Below, one piece after another: positions 16,711-24,974 of a stretch of DNA of 64,000 bases. This DNA comes from Streptomyces sp. DG2A-72. Its GTDB lineage: Bacteria > Actinomycetota > Actinomycetes > Streptomycetales > Streptomycetaceae. The stretch spans positions 4,860,001-4,924,000 of the forward strand of contig NZ_JASTLC010000001.1 in assembly GCF_030499575.1 (NCBI RefSeq). Reading direction: 5' to 3'. The position numbers and the translations under genes are program-made. Every line of letters begins with the position of its first letter. Position 1 is the stretch's first letter. The notes below the pieces were generated by a model, which did not search any database, was not told where the DNA came from, and saw only the letters and a list, made by a program, of their open reading frames with translations.

Positions 16711-17816
16711 CCCCCACCGCAACAGCCGCGACCGCCGAGGAGTCCTCGGTCGTCGCGAAGCTGTCGACGCTCGACCGATTCCTCGCCGTCTGGATCCTGA
16801 TCGCCATGGGTGTCGGTCTCGGCCTCGGGCGCGCCATCCCCGGCCTCAATGACGCCCTGGCCAAGGTCGAGATCGGCGGCATCTCCCTGCCGATCGCCAT
16901 CGGCCTGCTGATCATGATGTACCCGGTGCTGGCCAAGGTCCGCTACGACAAGCTCGATGCCGTCACCGGCGACCGCAAACTGATGATCTCGTCGCTGGTC
17001 ATCAACTGGATCGCCGGCCCCGCGGTCATGTTCGCGCTGGCCTGGATCTTCCTGCCCGACCTGCCCGAGTACCGCACCGGCCTGATCATCGTCGGCCTGG
17101 CCCGCTGCATCGCCATGGTCATCATCTGGAACGACCTCGCCTGCGGCGACCGCGAAGCCGCAGCCGTGCTCGTCGCCCTCAACTCCGTTTTCCAGGTACT
17201 GGCGTTCGGCCTGCTCGGCTGGTTCTACCTCGACCTGCTGCCCGGCTGGCTGAACCTCGGCGACGGCGAGCAGCTCGACATCTCCATGTGGAAGATCGCC
17301 CTGAACGTCGTCATCTTCCTCGGCGTCCCGCTGCTGGCCGGGTTCCTCACCCGACGCATCGGCGAGCAGAAGCTCGGCCAGGAGAAGTACGAGTCCAAGT
17401 TCCTCCCGAAGATCGGTCCTTGGGCCCTCTACGGCCTGCTCTTCACGATCGTCATCCTCTTCGCCCTGCAGGGCAGGACCATCACCTCCCAGCCGCTGGA
17501 CGTGGCCCGCATCGCGCTGCCGCTGCTGGTCTACTTCGCGGTGATGTGGTTCGGCACGTTCGCCCTCGGCAAGGCGATCGGCCTCGCCTACGACCGCACC
17601 GCCACGCTCGCCTTCACAGCGGCCGGCAACAACTTCGAGCTGGCCATCGCGGTCGCCATCGCCACCTTCGGCGTGACGTCAGGTCAGGCCCTGTCGGGTG
17701 TGGTCGGCCCGCTGATCGAGGTGCCGGTCCTGGTCGCGCTCGTATACGTCTCCCTGGCCTGGCGGCGGAAGTTCAGCGCCGGTCAGCAACTGACGCCGGC
17801 ACCGCAGGAGAGCTGA
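16707..17816 (+). CDS. arsB: Acr3-type arsenite efflux permease
   Basis: A 369-residue permease with about ten membrane segments. GLARCIAMVIIWNDLACGDREAA (quoted in parts: RCIAMV, WNDLACGD) carries the Cys essential in Acr3 proteins, and VLVALNSVFQVLAFG follows. FTAAGNNFELAIAVA matches the second conserved broken helix. It exports arsenite using the proton motive force. In Streptomyces ars clusters it is labelled arsB though it is of the Acr3 type. Both ends overlap neighbours (GTGA in, TGATG out). Confidence 0.94.
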   Translation: MTPTATAATAEESSVVAKLSTLDRFLAVWILIAMGVGLGLGRAIPGLNDALAKVEIGGISLPIAIGLLIMMYPVLAKVRYDKLDAVTGDRKLMISSLVINWIAGPAVMFALAWIFLPDLPEYRTGLIIVGLARCIAMVIIWNDLACGDREAAAVLVALNSVFQVLAFGLLGWFYLDLLPGWLNLGDGEQLDISMWKIALNVVIFLGVPLLAGFLTRRIGEQKLGQEKYESKFLPKIGPWALYGLLFTIVILFALQGRTITSQPLDVARIALPLLVYFAVMWFGTFALGKAIGLAYDRTATLAFTAAGNNFELAIAVAIATFGVTSGQALSGVVGPLIEVPVLVALVYVSLAWRRKFSAGQQLTPAPQES

Positions 17817-18007
17817 TGCACTGTCCGGACTGCTCCGGCATCGGGGCGCAGGTCGCCGAGCAGTTCCTGACCTGCACGAAGCCGATCTTCCGCCCGGTGG
17901 CCACCGAGCCACCGGTGCGACGGCTGCTGTGCAGTACCTGCGACGCGGCCCACCGTGCCCATGCGGCGTGCTGCCCGCAGAACGCCCAGGTCGTCCGTAC
18001 CTCGTGA
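17816..18007 (+). CDS. 63-residue cysteine-rich protein coupled to acr3 and arsO
   Basis: The ATG at 17816 shares its A with the acr3 TGA and its own TGA overlaps the arsO ATG at 18007. The protein has nine Cys and three His: CPDCSG, LTCTK, LLCSTCDAAHRAHAACC. The two halves resemble a treble-clef or rubredoxin-like metal site, so it could bind zinc or As(III). I know no named family. Tight coupling on both sides means it is expressed with the pump and the flavoprotein. Confidence 0.65.
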   Translation: MHCPDCSGIGAQVAEQFLTCTKPIFRPVATEPPVRRLLCSTCDAAHRAHAACCPQNAQVVRTS

Positions 18008-19077
18008 TGAACGACCGGCACACGCAGGTGGTGATCGTCGGCGGCGGCCAGTCAGGGCTCGCCGCCGGATACCACCTGCGCCGCCTCGGCGTGGACTTCG
18101 TCATCCTCGACGCCCAGGCCGCGCCGGGCGGTGCATGGCAGCACACGTGGGACTCGCTGCACCTGTTCTCCCCGGCCGCGTTCTCCTCGCTGCCGGGGTG
18201 GCTGATGCCGGCGCAGACGGGCGAGGAGTATCCGGACGCGGCGCATGTGGTGTCGTATCTGCGCGACTACGAGAAACGCTACGACCTGCCCGTCGAGCGG
18301 CCGGTCCAAGTGCTGGGCGTGCACCGCGACGGTGAATTCCTTCGCGTGGAGAGCGACTCCGGCACCTGGCGCACGCACGCGGTCATCAGCGCGACCGGCA
18401 GTTGGTGGCGCCCCTTTCTGCCCGCCGTGCCCGGTCGGCGCGAATTCGGCGGCGAGCAGCTGCACACCGTCGACTACCGCTCGCCGCAGGAGATCTCGGG
18501 TCGGCGTGTGATCGTGGTCGGCGGTGGCAACTCCGGCGCGCAGATCGCCGCCGACCTCGCCTACGACACCGAGCTGACCTGGGTCACCCGGCGCCCGCCG
18601 CGCTTCCTCGCCGACGACATCGACGGCCGCGCCCTGTTCGACGCGGCCACCGCCCGCCGCCGCGCGCTCGACGAGGGCCGTACGGGCAGTGGGGGCGTCG
18701 CCTCGCTGGGCGACATCGTCGCCGTACCGCCCGTACGCGAGGCCCGCGACCGCGGCCTGCTGCAAGCCACGCCGATGTTCACCCGCCTCGTCCCCGGCGG
18801 CATCGAGTGGGCCGACGGGACACGAGCCGAGGTCGACACGATCATCTGGTGCACCGGATTCCGGCCCGCCCTCTCCCACCTCGCGCCGCTCCAACTGCGC
18901 GGACGTCGTGGCCACATCGCCACGCTCGGCACGCGAGCCGTGGCCGAACCACGCCTGCACCTGCTCGGCTACGGCGACTGGACCGGCCCCGCCTCCGCGA
19001 CCCTCATCGGTGTCGGCCGCCCCGCCCGCGAGGCTGCCAAGGGCATCGCGGAGCTGCTGGGCTCGGGCCGCCGCTGA
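18007..19077 (+). CDS. arsO: ArsO-like flavin-binding monooxygenase
   Basis: A 356-residue flavoprotein: FAD motif VVIVGGGQSGLAAGYHLRR, LHLFSPAAFSSLPGW, NADPH motif VIVVGGGNSGAQIAADLA and the late IIWCTGFRPALSHL. The ATG at 18007 overlaps the previous stop; a GTG one codon earlier is possible. It corresponds to arsO of the arsRBOCT cluster described from Streptomyces plasmid pHZ227. Its chemical role in arsenic resistance is not settled. Confidence 0.88.
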   Translation: MNDRHTQVVIVGGGQSGLAAGYHLRRLGVDFVILDAQAAPGGAWQHTWDSLHLFSPAAFSSLPGWLMPAQTGEEYPDAAHVVSYLRDYEKRYDLPVERPVQVLGVHRDGEFLRVESDSGTWRTHAVISATGSWWRPFLPAVPGRREFGGEQLHTVDYRSPQEISGRRVIVVGGGNSGAQIAADLAYDTELTWVTRRPPRFLADDIDGRALFDAATARRRALDEGRTGSGGVASLGDIVAVPPVREARDRGLLQATPMFTRLVPGGIEWADGTRAEVDTIIWCTGFRPALSHLAPLQLRGRRGHIATLGTRAVAEPRLHLLGYGDWTGPASATLIGVGRPAREAAKGIAELLGSGRR

Positions 19078-19097
19078 AAAGCAGGAGCGCGGGGCCG

Positions 19098-20246
19098 TCA
19101 GGACAGCGTCTTGATCACCGCGCGGACCTGCACGGCGACTTCCTCCGGCAGCGGCGCGTAATGGATATCGGGAAGGATCTCCTGGCCCTCCTCGCTCGCG
19201 GTGTAGGTCAGGAAGGACTTCAGCGCGGGGAGGGTCTCCTTGTTGTTGCCCTTGTCGCAGACGATCTCGTAGGTCACGAGGACGATCGGGTAGGCGCCCT
19301 CGGCCGAGGTGTCGTAGTCGAGCTTCAGGGTCAGGTCGTTGCCCTTGCCGATGATGTCGGCCGCCGCGATGCCCCGGGAGGCGGTCGTGGCGGTCGGCGC
19401 GACGGGCTTGGCGGCGCCGGTGTCGACGCGGACCGTGTTGATCTCCAGCTTGGCGGCGAAGGAAAGCTCGAAATAGCCGATCGCCCCGGTGGTCGCCTTG
19501 ACTTGTGCGGCGACGCGGCTGGAGCCGTCCGCCGACTCACCGCCCCTGGCCTGCCATGCCTTCTCCGCCGGATAAGGCCACTGTGCCGGTGCCGCCCCGG
19601 CCAGGTACGCGTTCAGGTTCTGCGTGGTGCCCGAGCCGTCCGAGCGGTGCACCGCCTTGATGGGGAGATCCGGCAGCGAGACGTCCGGGTTCAGCTTCTG
19701 AATGGCGGGGTCGTTCCACTGTGTGATGCGGGTGTCGAAGATGCGGGCGAGCGTCGGTGCGTCCAGCACGAGGTCGTCCACGTCCGGGAGGTTGTGCCCG
19801 ATGGCTACGGGCCCGCCCAACATGGGCAGGTCGATGGCGTGGCCGCCGGGGCAGACCTTCCGGGACAGTGCGACTTCTTCGGGCTTCAACGCGCCGTCGG
19901 TACCGCCGAACGCCGTCTCACCCAGCATGAACTCGGCCACTCCCGCGCCCGAGCCCAGCGGGTTGTAGGCGATCCGCACGGGCGGGCACGAACGCTCGTA
20001 CTCCTTGATCCAGCGTTCGACCGCGTTCTGCTGCGCTGTGGACCCGGAACCGGGCACCTTGCCCTCCTCGGCGCAGTCCGCCTGGGCGACAGCCGGAGGA
20101 GTCGTGCTGCCGAAACCGTCCCCGGAGCGATCGTCATCGCCTCCCAGGCTCACGACCAGGAGCCCGCCTCCCACCCCCGCGACGGCGATGGCCAGGGCCG
20201 CGCCGATGGGCACGAGAAGACTGCGGTTCTTGCCTCTGTGCTGCAC
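19098..20246 (-). CDS. Lone PstS-like phosphate/arsenate-binding protein
   Basis: A 382-residue exported protein. The GTG at 20246 follows AAGGGGACC; the open frame upstream is ignored because the signal segment (NRSLLVPIGAALAIAVAGV) begins just after it. Oxyanion-binding motifs GSGSTAQQNAVERW, GSGAGVAEFM, FGGTDGAL and HRSDGSGTTQNLNAYL are those of PstS. No pstC, pstA or pstB is nearby. Being inside an ars island behind an ArsR-like operator, it may bind arsenate or favour phosphate during arsenic stress; this is inference. Confidence 0.88.
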   Translation of the reverse strand: MQHRGKNRSLLVPIGAALAIAVAGVGGGLLVVSLGGDDDRSGDGFGSTTPPAVAQADCAEEGKVPGSGSTAQQNAVERWIKEYERSCPPVRIAYNPLGSGAGVAEFMLGETAFGGTDGALKPEEVALSRKVCPGGHAIDLPMLGGPVAIGHNLPDVDDLVLDAPTLARIFDTRITQWNDPAIQKLNPDVSLPDLPIKAVHRSDGSGTTQNLNAYLAGAAPAQWPYPAEKAWQARGGESADGSSRVAAQVKATTGAIGYFELSFAAKLEINTVRVDTGAAKPVAPTATTASRGIAAADIIGKGNDLTLKLDYDTSAEGAYPIVLVTYEIVCDKGNNKETLPALKSFLTYTASEEGQEILPDIHYAPLPEEVAVQVRAVIKTLS

Positions 20247-20332
20247 CCTTGGTCCCCTTCGGAAGCACACGGATGGCAGGCAGGACGTCATCGCCGCGGC
20301 TCGACAGCCGCCGCTCACCCCATCCGTTAGAC

Positions 20333-20348
20333 ATAGATGCTTGCCTAT
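20333..20348. promoter_or_regulatory. ArsR-like operator before the pstS-like gene
   Basis: ATAGATGCTTGCCTAT followed by TCGAGA, about 90 bases upstream of the GTG start. It matches the 12483 site at ATAGATG..TG.CTATT and shares the CTATTCGA end with the 21.7-kb sites. Confidence 0.5.
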
Positions 20349-20447
20349 TCGAGACCTGGATCGGCAACGGGTGTGCGAACGTCTACTGACGCGTTTCCGA
20401 CGCTTGGGGCATGGGGCGGTGACGCGACCCGTGGGCCGAGGGGTGGG

Positions 20448-20813
20448 CTACCGGGCAGTGAGCATGTTGCCCATCGCGGCCACCACGCTCGGCTCGACCC
20501 GGTAGTACACCCACGTCCCGCGCCGCTCGGAGGTCAGCAGCCCGGCCTCCTTGAGCTTCTTCAGGTGGTGGGAGACGGTCGGCTGGGAGACGCCGACGTC
20601 GGAGATGTCGCACACGCACGCCTCGCCGCCCTCGTGCGAGGCGACCAGCGAGAACAACCGCAGCCGCACCGGGTCGCCGAGCGCCTTGAACATCCTCGCC
20701 GTCCGCTCGGCCTCTTCGGCGGTGAAGGGGCGCTCGGTCAGCGGCGGACAGCACGGCACCACCGTCTCGGGGACCTCGGGCTCCAGCAGGGGCAGCACCT
20801 TCGTGTTCGACAT
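20448..20813 (-). CDS. arsR: ArsR-family metalloregulator with CxC motif
   Basis: A 121-residue protein. The N-terminal VVPCCPPL and ACVCDISDVGVSQPTVSHHLKK supply Cys pairs; ALGDPVRLRLFSLV and GTWVYYRVEPS complete the winged helix. The ATG at 20813 is used because an upstream in-frame start falls inside the operator. Its close relative at 12600 shares the CVCD and SHHLK motifs. Likely regulator of the flanking genes and of itself. Confidence 0.9.
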   Translation of the reverse strand: MSNTKVLPLLEPEVPETVVPCCPPLTERPFTAEEAERTARMFKALGDPVRLRLFSLVASHEGGEACVCDISDVGVSQPTVSHHLKKLKEAGLLTSERRGTWVYYRVEPSVVAAMGNMLTAR

Positions 20814-20815
20814 GC

Positions 20816-20838
20816 GTCTATGTTGACACATGTCGAAC
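20816..20838. promoter_or_regulatory. ArsR-like operator, left of the broken arsO
   Basis: Begins GTCTATGTTGAC and ends TCGAAC, directly before the arsR start. It shares 12 leading and 5 trailing bases with the site at 21680, on the other side of the arsO remnant. Confidence 0.55.
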
Positions 20839-20851
20839 TAGAGTGGCGAGG

Positions 20852-21641
20852 TCCCGGCCGGTAGCCGGTGGCCAGCAGGATCGCGTCGACGTCCTCAGTG
20901 GCCCCGTCCGTCCAGGTGACCTTGGCGCCGTCGATCCTGGTGAACACCGGACGCCGGTCCGGAGCACCGGCAGCCACAGCGGCGCGGTAACGGCCGTCGT
21001 CGATGACCAACTGAGTCGGCGAGGTGCGGAGGAAGCGGCCGATCGGCAGCGTGTCGGCACCCGTGCGGGCCAGCCACCAGTGCAGATCCCGTCCGAGGAT
21101 CCGCCGGCGGGCGAAGCGCACCGGATGCCGCGCCGCCAGCGCCACCCGTGCCCGCTCGGCGAGTTCGGGGGCGATCTGCACCGCCGAGTTGCCCGCTCCG
21201 ACGATCACGACGCGGTGCCCGGCGAACGGGTCGGGACTGCGGTAGTCGGCGGCATGGAGCAATTGGCCGGTGAAGGTGTCCAGTCCTGGCAGGTCGGGCT
21301 GGTGCGGGCGTCCGAAGGTTCCGGATGCCGCGACCACGGCCCGCGCCGACAGCCGTCCGCCGTCTTCCAGCTCCAGTGTGAACGCGCCGTTGCCGGTGTG
21401 GACTTCGCGCACCCGGGTCCGGGTGCGGATGTCGGCATCCAGCCGGTCGGCGTAGCGCAGCAGGTAGGTGACGACCTCGTCGCGGTGCGGGTATCGGTCC
21501 GGATCACCGCCGAACGGCATACCGGGCAACGAGCTGTACCTGGCCGGGGAGAACAGGGTGAGGCTGTTGTAGTAGCCGGGCCACGACCCGGCCGCCTGCT
21601 CCGACGCGCCCGGACTGGCCACCACCGATTGCCGCCACATC
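20852..21641 (-). pseudogene. Truncated arsO-like flavoprotein
   Basis: The central part of an ArsO-type monooxygenase: SLTLFSPARYSSLPG, NADPH motif VVIVGAGNSAVQIAPELA and LLATGYRPG. The N-terminal FAD motif is gone; the first residues (MWRQSVVASPGASEQ) are unrelated. After YRPG the frame runs into the operator and arsR sequence. The fragment is bordered by two near-identical ArsR operators, which suggests recombination between them or capture of a partial gene. It cannot bind FAD normally. Confidence 0.75.
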
Positions 21642-21667
21642 GATCCGCTCCATAGCCCAACCTCCCA

Positions 21668-21703
21668 GATTCGAAGAGTGTCTATGTTGACGCTTATCGA
21701 ATC
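21668..21703. promoter_or_regulatory. ArsR-like operator of the flavoprotein-arsI operon
   Basis: Outer arms GATTCGA (21668) and TCGAATC (21697-21703) enclose GTCTATGTTGAC. It is about 60 bases before the GTG at 21761 and also faces the broken arsO. Confidence 0.6.
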
Positions 21704-21760
21704 AGGTGGCATGCTGGGCCGCGCAAGCCATCGACGGATGTCGAAGCAAAGGGGAACCTC

Positions 21761-23143
21761 GTGGCAGTGTCCATCACCACCGTGCCCACCACCGACCAGC
21801 TGCCCGTCGTGGTCGTCGGAGCCGGCCCCATCGGCCTGGCCGCCGCCGCCCACCTCGTCGCGCGCGGCCTCGAACCGCTGGTCCTGGAAGCCGGACCGGC
21901 AGCGGGCACCGCCGTCCGCGACTGGTCGCACGTGCGGCTGTTCTCCACCTGGGCGGAGGTCGTCGACCCGGCCGCCGAGAAGCTCCTGGCGCCGACCGGC
22001 TGGGTCCGCCCCGACAACGCCGCCTACCCGACCGGCGGCGACTGGGCCGAGCGGTACCTCCAGCCGCTCGCCGACACCCTCGGCGACAAGATCCGCTACG
22101 GCGCGACCGTGACCGGGGTGGCCCGCGCCGGCCGCGACCGGATCGTCGACTCGGGCCGTGCCGAGCAGCCCTTCACCGTGCACGTCACACACGCGGACGG
22201 GCGCGAGGAGCGGATCACCGCCCGTGCCGTCGTCGACGCCTCCGGCACCTGGTCCGTGCCCAGCCCGATCGGCGCGGACGGCCTGCCCGCCCTCGGCGAG
22301 AAGACAGCAGCCGAGCACATCTCCTACCGCGTCCCCGACCTCAAGGACCCCGCCGTACGGGCCCGTTACGCGGGCCAGCGCACCGCGGTCGTCGGCTCCG
22401 GTGCCTCCGCCTTCACCGCCCTCGCCCAGCTCGCCGACCTGGCGAAGGAAGACGAGGGCACGCACGCGGTGTGGATCCTGCGCCGCGGTATCACCGGTTC
22501 CACGTACGGCGGCGGCGAAGCCGACGAGCTCCCCGCCCGCGGTGCTCTCGGCCTGCGCGCCAAGGCCGCCGTCGAGAGCGGCCACGCGTCGGCCGCCACG
22601 GGCTTCCGCACCGAGGCGGTCGAGCGCGACGCCGACGGACGCCTGGTGCTCGTCGCGGAGGACGGCCGCCGCCTCGACCCCGTCGACGAGATCATCGTGC
22701 TGACCGGCTTCCGCCCCGATCTGTCCTTCCTCTCCGAGGTCCGCCTCGGCCTGGACGAGCGCCTCCAGGCGCCGACCGCACTCGCCCCGCTCATCGATCC
22801 GAACGTGCACTCGTGCGGCACGGTCTACCCGCACGGCGTGAACGAGCTGTCTCACCCAGAACAGGGCATCTACCTGGTCGGCATGAAGTCCTACGGCCGC
22901 GCCCCCACGTTCCTCGCCATGACCGGTTACGAGCAGGTCCGCTCCATCGCCGCATCACTCGCCGGCGACCAAGAGGCCGCCGAACGGGTTGAGCTGACCC
23001 TGCCGGAGACCGGAGTGTGCGGCGGCGCGGGCCTGTTCGACGACCCCGACGCCGCGCAGGGCAGCGAAGGCGGAGGCTGCTGCGCCGCGCCCGCCACCGT
23101 CCAGATCGGCATCGGCGCCCCGGCCTCGTCCGGAGGCTGCTGA
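21761..23143 (+). CDS. FAD-dependent oxidoreductase with Cys-rich C-terminal tail
   Basis: A 460-residue flavoprotein; GTG start behind AAAGGGGA. FAD motif VVVVGAGPIGLAAAAHLVAR, NADPH motif RTAVVGSGASAFTALAQLA and IIVLTGFRPDLSF place it with ArsO-like monooxygenases, but it is about 100 residues longer. The extra tail reads TGVCGGAGLF...EGGGCCAAPA...SSGGC, five cysteines within about 40 residues, suggesting an arsenic-binding tail. It is 44 bases upstream of arsI, and both products end in Cys-rich peptides. Confidence 0.82.
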   Translation: MAVSITTVPTTDQLPVVVVGAGPIGLAAAAHLVARGLEPLVLEAGPAAGTAVRDWSHVRLFSTWAEVVDPAAEKLLAPTGWVRPDNAAYPTGGDWAERYLQPLADTLGDKIRYGATVTGVARAGRDRIVDSGRAEQPFTVHVTHADGREERITARAVVDASGTWSVPSPIGADGLPALGEKTAAEHISYRVPDLKDPAVRARYAGQRTAVVGSGASAFTALAQLADLAKEDEGTHAVWILRRGITGSTYGGGEADELPARGALGLRAKAAVESGHASAATGFRTEAVERDADGRLVLVAEDGRRLDPVDEIIVLTGFRPDLSFLSEVRLGLDERLQAPTALAPLIDPNVHSCGTVYPHGVNELSHPEQGIYLVGMKSYGRAPTFLAMTGYEQVRSIAASLAGDQEAAERVELTLPETGVCGGAGLFDDPDAAQGSEGGGCCAAPATVQIGIGAPASSGGC

Positions 23144-23187
23144 ACTCCCCACCCACAAAACTCCCCACCCACCCAAGGAGGTTCGTC

Positions 23188-23646
23188 ATGTCCCGCGTAC
23201 AGCTCGCCCTCCGTGTACCAGACCTCACCGCATCCATCGCCTTCTACGCCAAGCTCTTCGGCACCGAGCCCGCCAAACTCCGCGACGGCTACGCCAACTT
23301 CGCCATCGCCGAGCCCCCGCTCAAGCTCGTCCTGATCGAGGGCGCGGCGGGAGAGGCGACACGCATGGACCACCTCGGCGTCGAGGTCGACAGCACCGAA
23401 GCCGTCCACGCCGCCACCACCCGCCTGAGCGAGGCCGGCCTGGCCACCGACGTGGAGAACGACACCAGCTGCTGCTACGCCCTCCAGGACAAGGTCTGGG
23501 TCCACGGCCCCGGCCAGGAGCCCTGGGAGGTCTACGTCGTCAAGGCCGACGCCGACACGCTGGCCAAGCAACAGGGCAGCACCTGCTGCACCGACTCGAC
23601 CGGCGTCGACACGAAGGAACCGTCCATCGCGGGCGGCTGCTGCTGA
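23188..23646 (+). CDS. arsI: ArsI/CadI-type VOC metalloenzyme (C-As lyase)
   Basis: A 152-residue glyoxalase-fold protein with AAGGAGG seven bases before the ATG. Expected Fe(II) ligands are Gln5 (SRVQLAL), His62 (MDHLGVEV) and Glu114 (PWEVYVV). The vicinal pair Cys95-Cys96 (DTSCCYALQDK) is the trivalent-organoarsenical site of ArsI. ArsI cleaves the carbon-arsenic bond of methylarsenite and related aromatic arsenicals; CadI is the mycobacterial cadmium-induced homologue. The tail adds STCCTDS and a terminal GGCC. Confidence 0.9.
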   Translation: MSRVQLALRVPDLTASIAFYAKLFGTEPAKLRDGYANFAIAEPPLKLVLIEGAAGEATRMDHLGVEVDSTEAVHAATTRLSEAGLATDVENDTSCCYALQDKVWVHGPGQEPWEVYVVKADADTLAKQQGSTCCTDSTGVDTKEPSIAGGCC

Positions 23647-23653
23647 CCCGTCG

Positions 23654-24330
23654 ATGGCCGGCCTCCACACCAGCGAGGCCGTGACCGGAACGGGAGACCG
23701 GTCACGGCCTCGCGCCGCCCTGCCCGCCCTGTGCGCCACCCAGATCACCAGCTGGGGAACCGTCTACTACGCCTTCCCCGTGCCGAACCCGCAGATCACC
23801 GTGGCCACGGGCTGGTCGACGACCGCGACGACCGGGGCCTTCTCCGGCGCACTCCTGGTCTCCGCCCTCACCGGCATCCCGGTCGGCCGCATTCTCGACC
23901 GCCGAGGCCCACGCGCCGTCATGACCACGGCTCCGTCCTGGGTCTCGTCGCCGTGCCGGCCATCGCCTACGCACCCAACCTCGCGGCCTTCACGGCCGCC
24001 TGGCTGCTGGCCGGCGTGGCCATGGCCAGCACCTTCTACCAACCCGTCTTCGCCGCCCTCACCCCCGCCGGGGGCCTGGCCTCCACCGCCTTCGCACCCT
24101 TGCACCCTTCACCGCCGCGCTGGCCGAGAACCTGAGCCGGCGCACCGCATACGCCGTACTCGCGGTGGTCCTGGCCCTCGTGCCCCCCGCCAACGGCTCG
24201 GTGGTCCGCAGCCGCCCGTTCCTGATGCGCGCCACCGCGCTCACCCTGAACAGCTTCGCCATGTACGCCGTCGTCATCGCCCTCTATTCAGCCCTTGGCC
24301 CGTTCGGCTCGGCGCACGTTGAACAGCACG
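23654..24330 (+). pseudogene. Frameshifted and truncated MFS transporter
   Basis: The first about 90 residues (ALPALCATQITSWGTVYYAF, SGALLVSALTGIPVGRILDR) match the start of an MFS permease of the kind found in ars operons. The sequence then shifts frame to GLVAVPAIAYAPNLAAFTAAW...FYQPVFAALTPAGG, and again to AENLSRRTAYAVLAVVLAL...ATALTLNSFAMYAVVIAL. The end is joined to the antisense tauE remnant. At least two frameshifts and a 3' deletion make it inactive. Confidence 0.8.
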
Positions 24331-24527
24331 TCGGTCGGGGTGATGGCCGGGTTGGGCACATCGAAGACGCTCAGCTGGATGGGGAGGAGGAACACCGCGC
24401 CGGATACGCCGACCGGGGCGGTCGAGGTCGCGATCAGCAGGCCGGCGGCCAGCCCTCCCGGCAGTATCCAGTCCACCGCTGCCCCCGCTCCACGTCCTTC
24501 GATCACCCGGCCCAACGAGATGTTCAT
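24288..24527 (-). pseudogene. Truncated TauE/SafE family exporter
   Basis: A 79-residue frame begins like TauE/SafE sulfite exporters (DWILPGGLAAGLLIATSTAPVGVSGAVFLL, shown in parts: GGLAAGLLIA, APVGVSGAVFLLP, NPAITPTDVLFNV). It ends after about one and a half membrane segments in sequence belonging to the MFS relic, whereas the family has seven to nine segments. The start overlaps the GNAT stop (ATGA). A deletion fused the two genes tail to tail. Confidence 0.7.
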
Positions 24528-24973
24528 GAGCGGCTCGCGCCAGTGCTCCCGTCCATCAGGCGGTACATGCCGATCGACTTGTGCGTGGCGGTGTCGGCGA
24601 AGCCGAACTTCTCGTAGAGGAAGCGCGCGGGGCCGTCCGCGATCAGCGAGACGTAGGCAGTGGCGGGCGCCCGTCGCTCCAATTCCGCGGTGAGCGCGGC
24701 CATGATGCGCTTGCCGAGGCCGCGTCCCTGGTGTGCGGGGTGTACGCACATGTCGACGATCTGGAACGCGGTCCCGCCGTCACCGATGATGCGCCCCATG
24801 CCGACGGGCTCCCCCTCACACTGGAGGATCACCCCATGCCAGGTGTTGGGCAGGGCCAGCGCAACCGCTTCGGGGGCCTTGTCAGAGAGGCCGGCATCGG
24901 TGCGCAGGCGGCGGAAGACCTCGACGGAGGGCACGCCGACGCGCAACTCGTAAGGGTCATGACGGATCGTCAT
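24524..24973 (-). CDS. GNAT acetyltransferase
   Basis: A 149-residue GNAT fold: VDMCVHPAHQGRGLGKRIM carries the acetyl-CoA Q/RxxGxG/A motif (HQGRGLG), followed by AYVSLIADGPARFLYEKFGF. The ATG at 24973 is the first start after the neighbouring gene. It is third in the MarR-secreted protein-GNAT-tauE series. Substrate unknown. Confidence 0.85.
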   Translation of the reverse strand: MTIRHDPYELRVGVPSVEVFRRLRTDAGLSDKAPEAVALALPNTWHGVILQCEGEPVGMGRIIGDGGTAFQIVDMCVHPAHQGRGLGKRIMAALTAELERRAPATAYVSLIADGPARFLYEKFGFADTATHKSIGMYRLMDGSTGASRS

Positions 24974-24974
24974 G

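Noticed and set aside
18402..20330. A 640-residue plus-strand protein spanning arsO and the pstS-like gene
   Set aside because: It is an out-of-frame reading of arsO and the complement of the pstS-like gene, Arg/Pro-rich with no domain.
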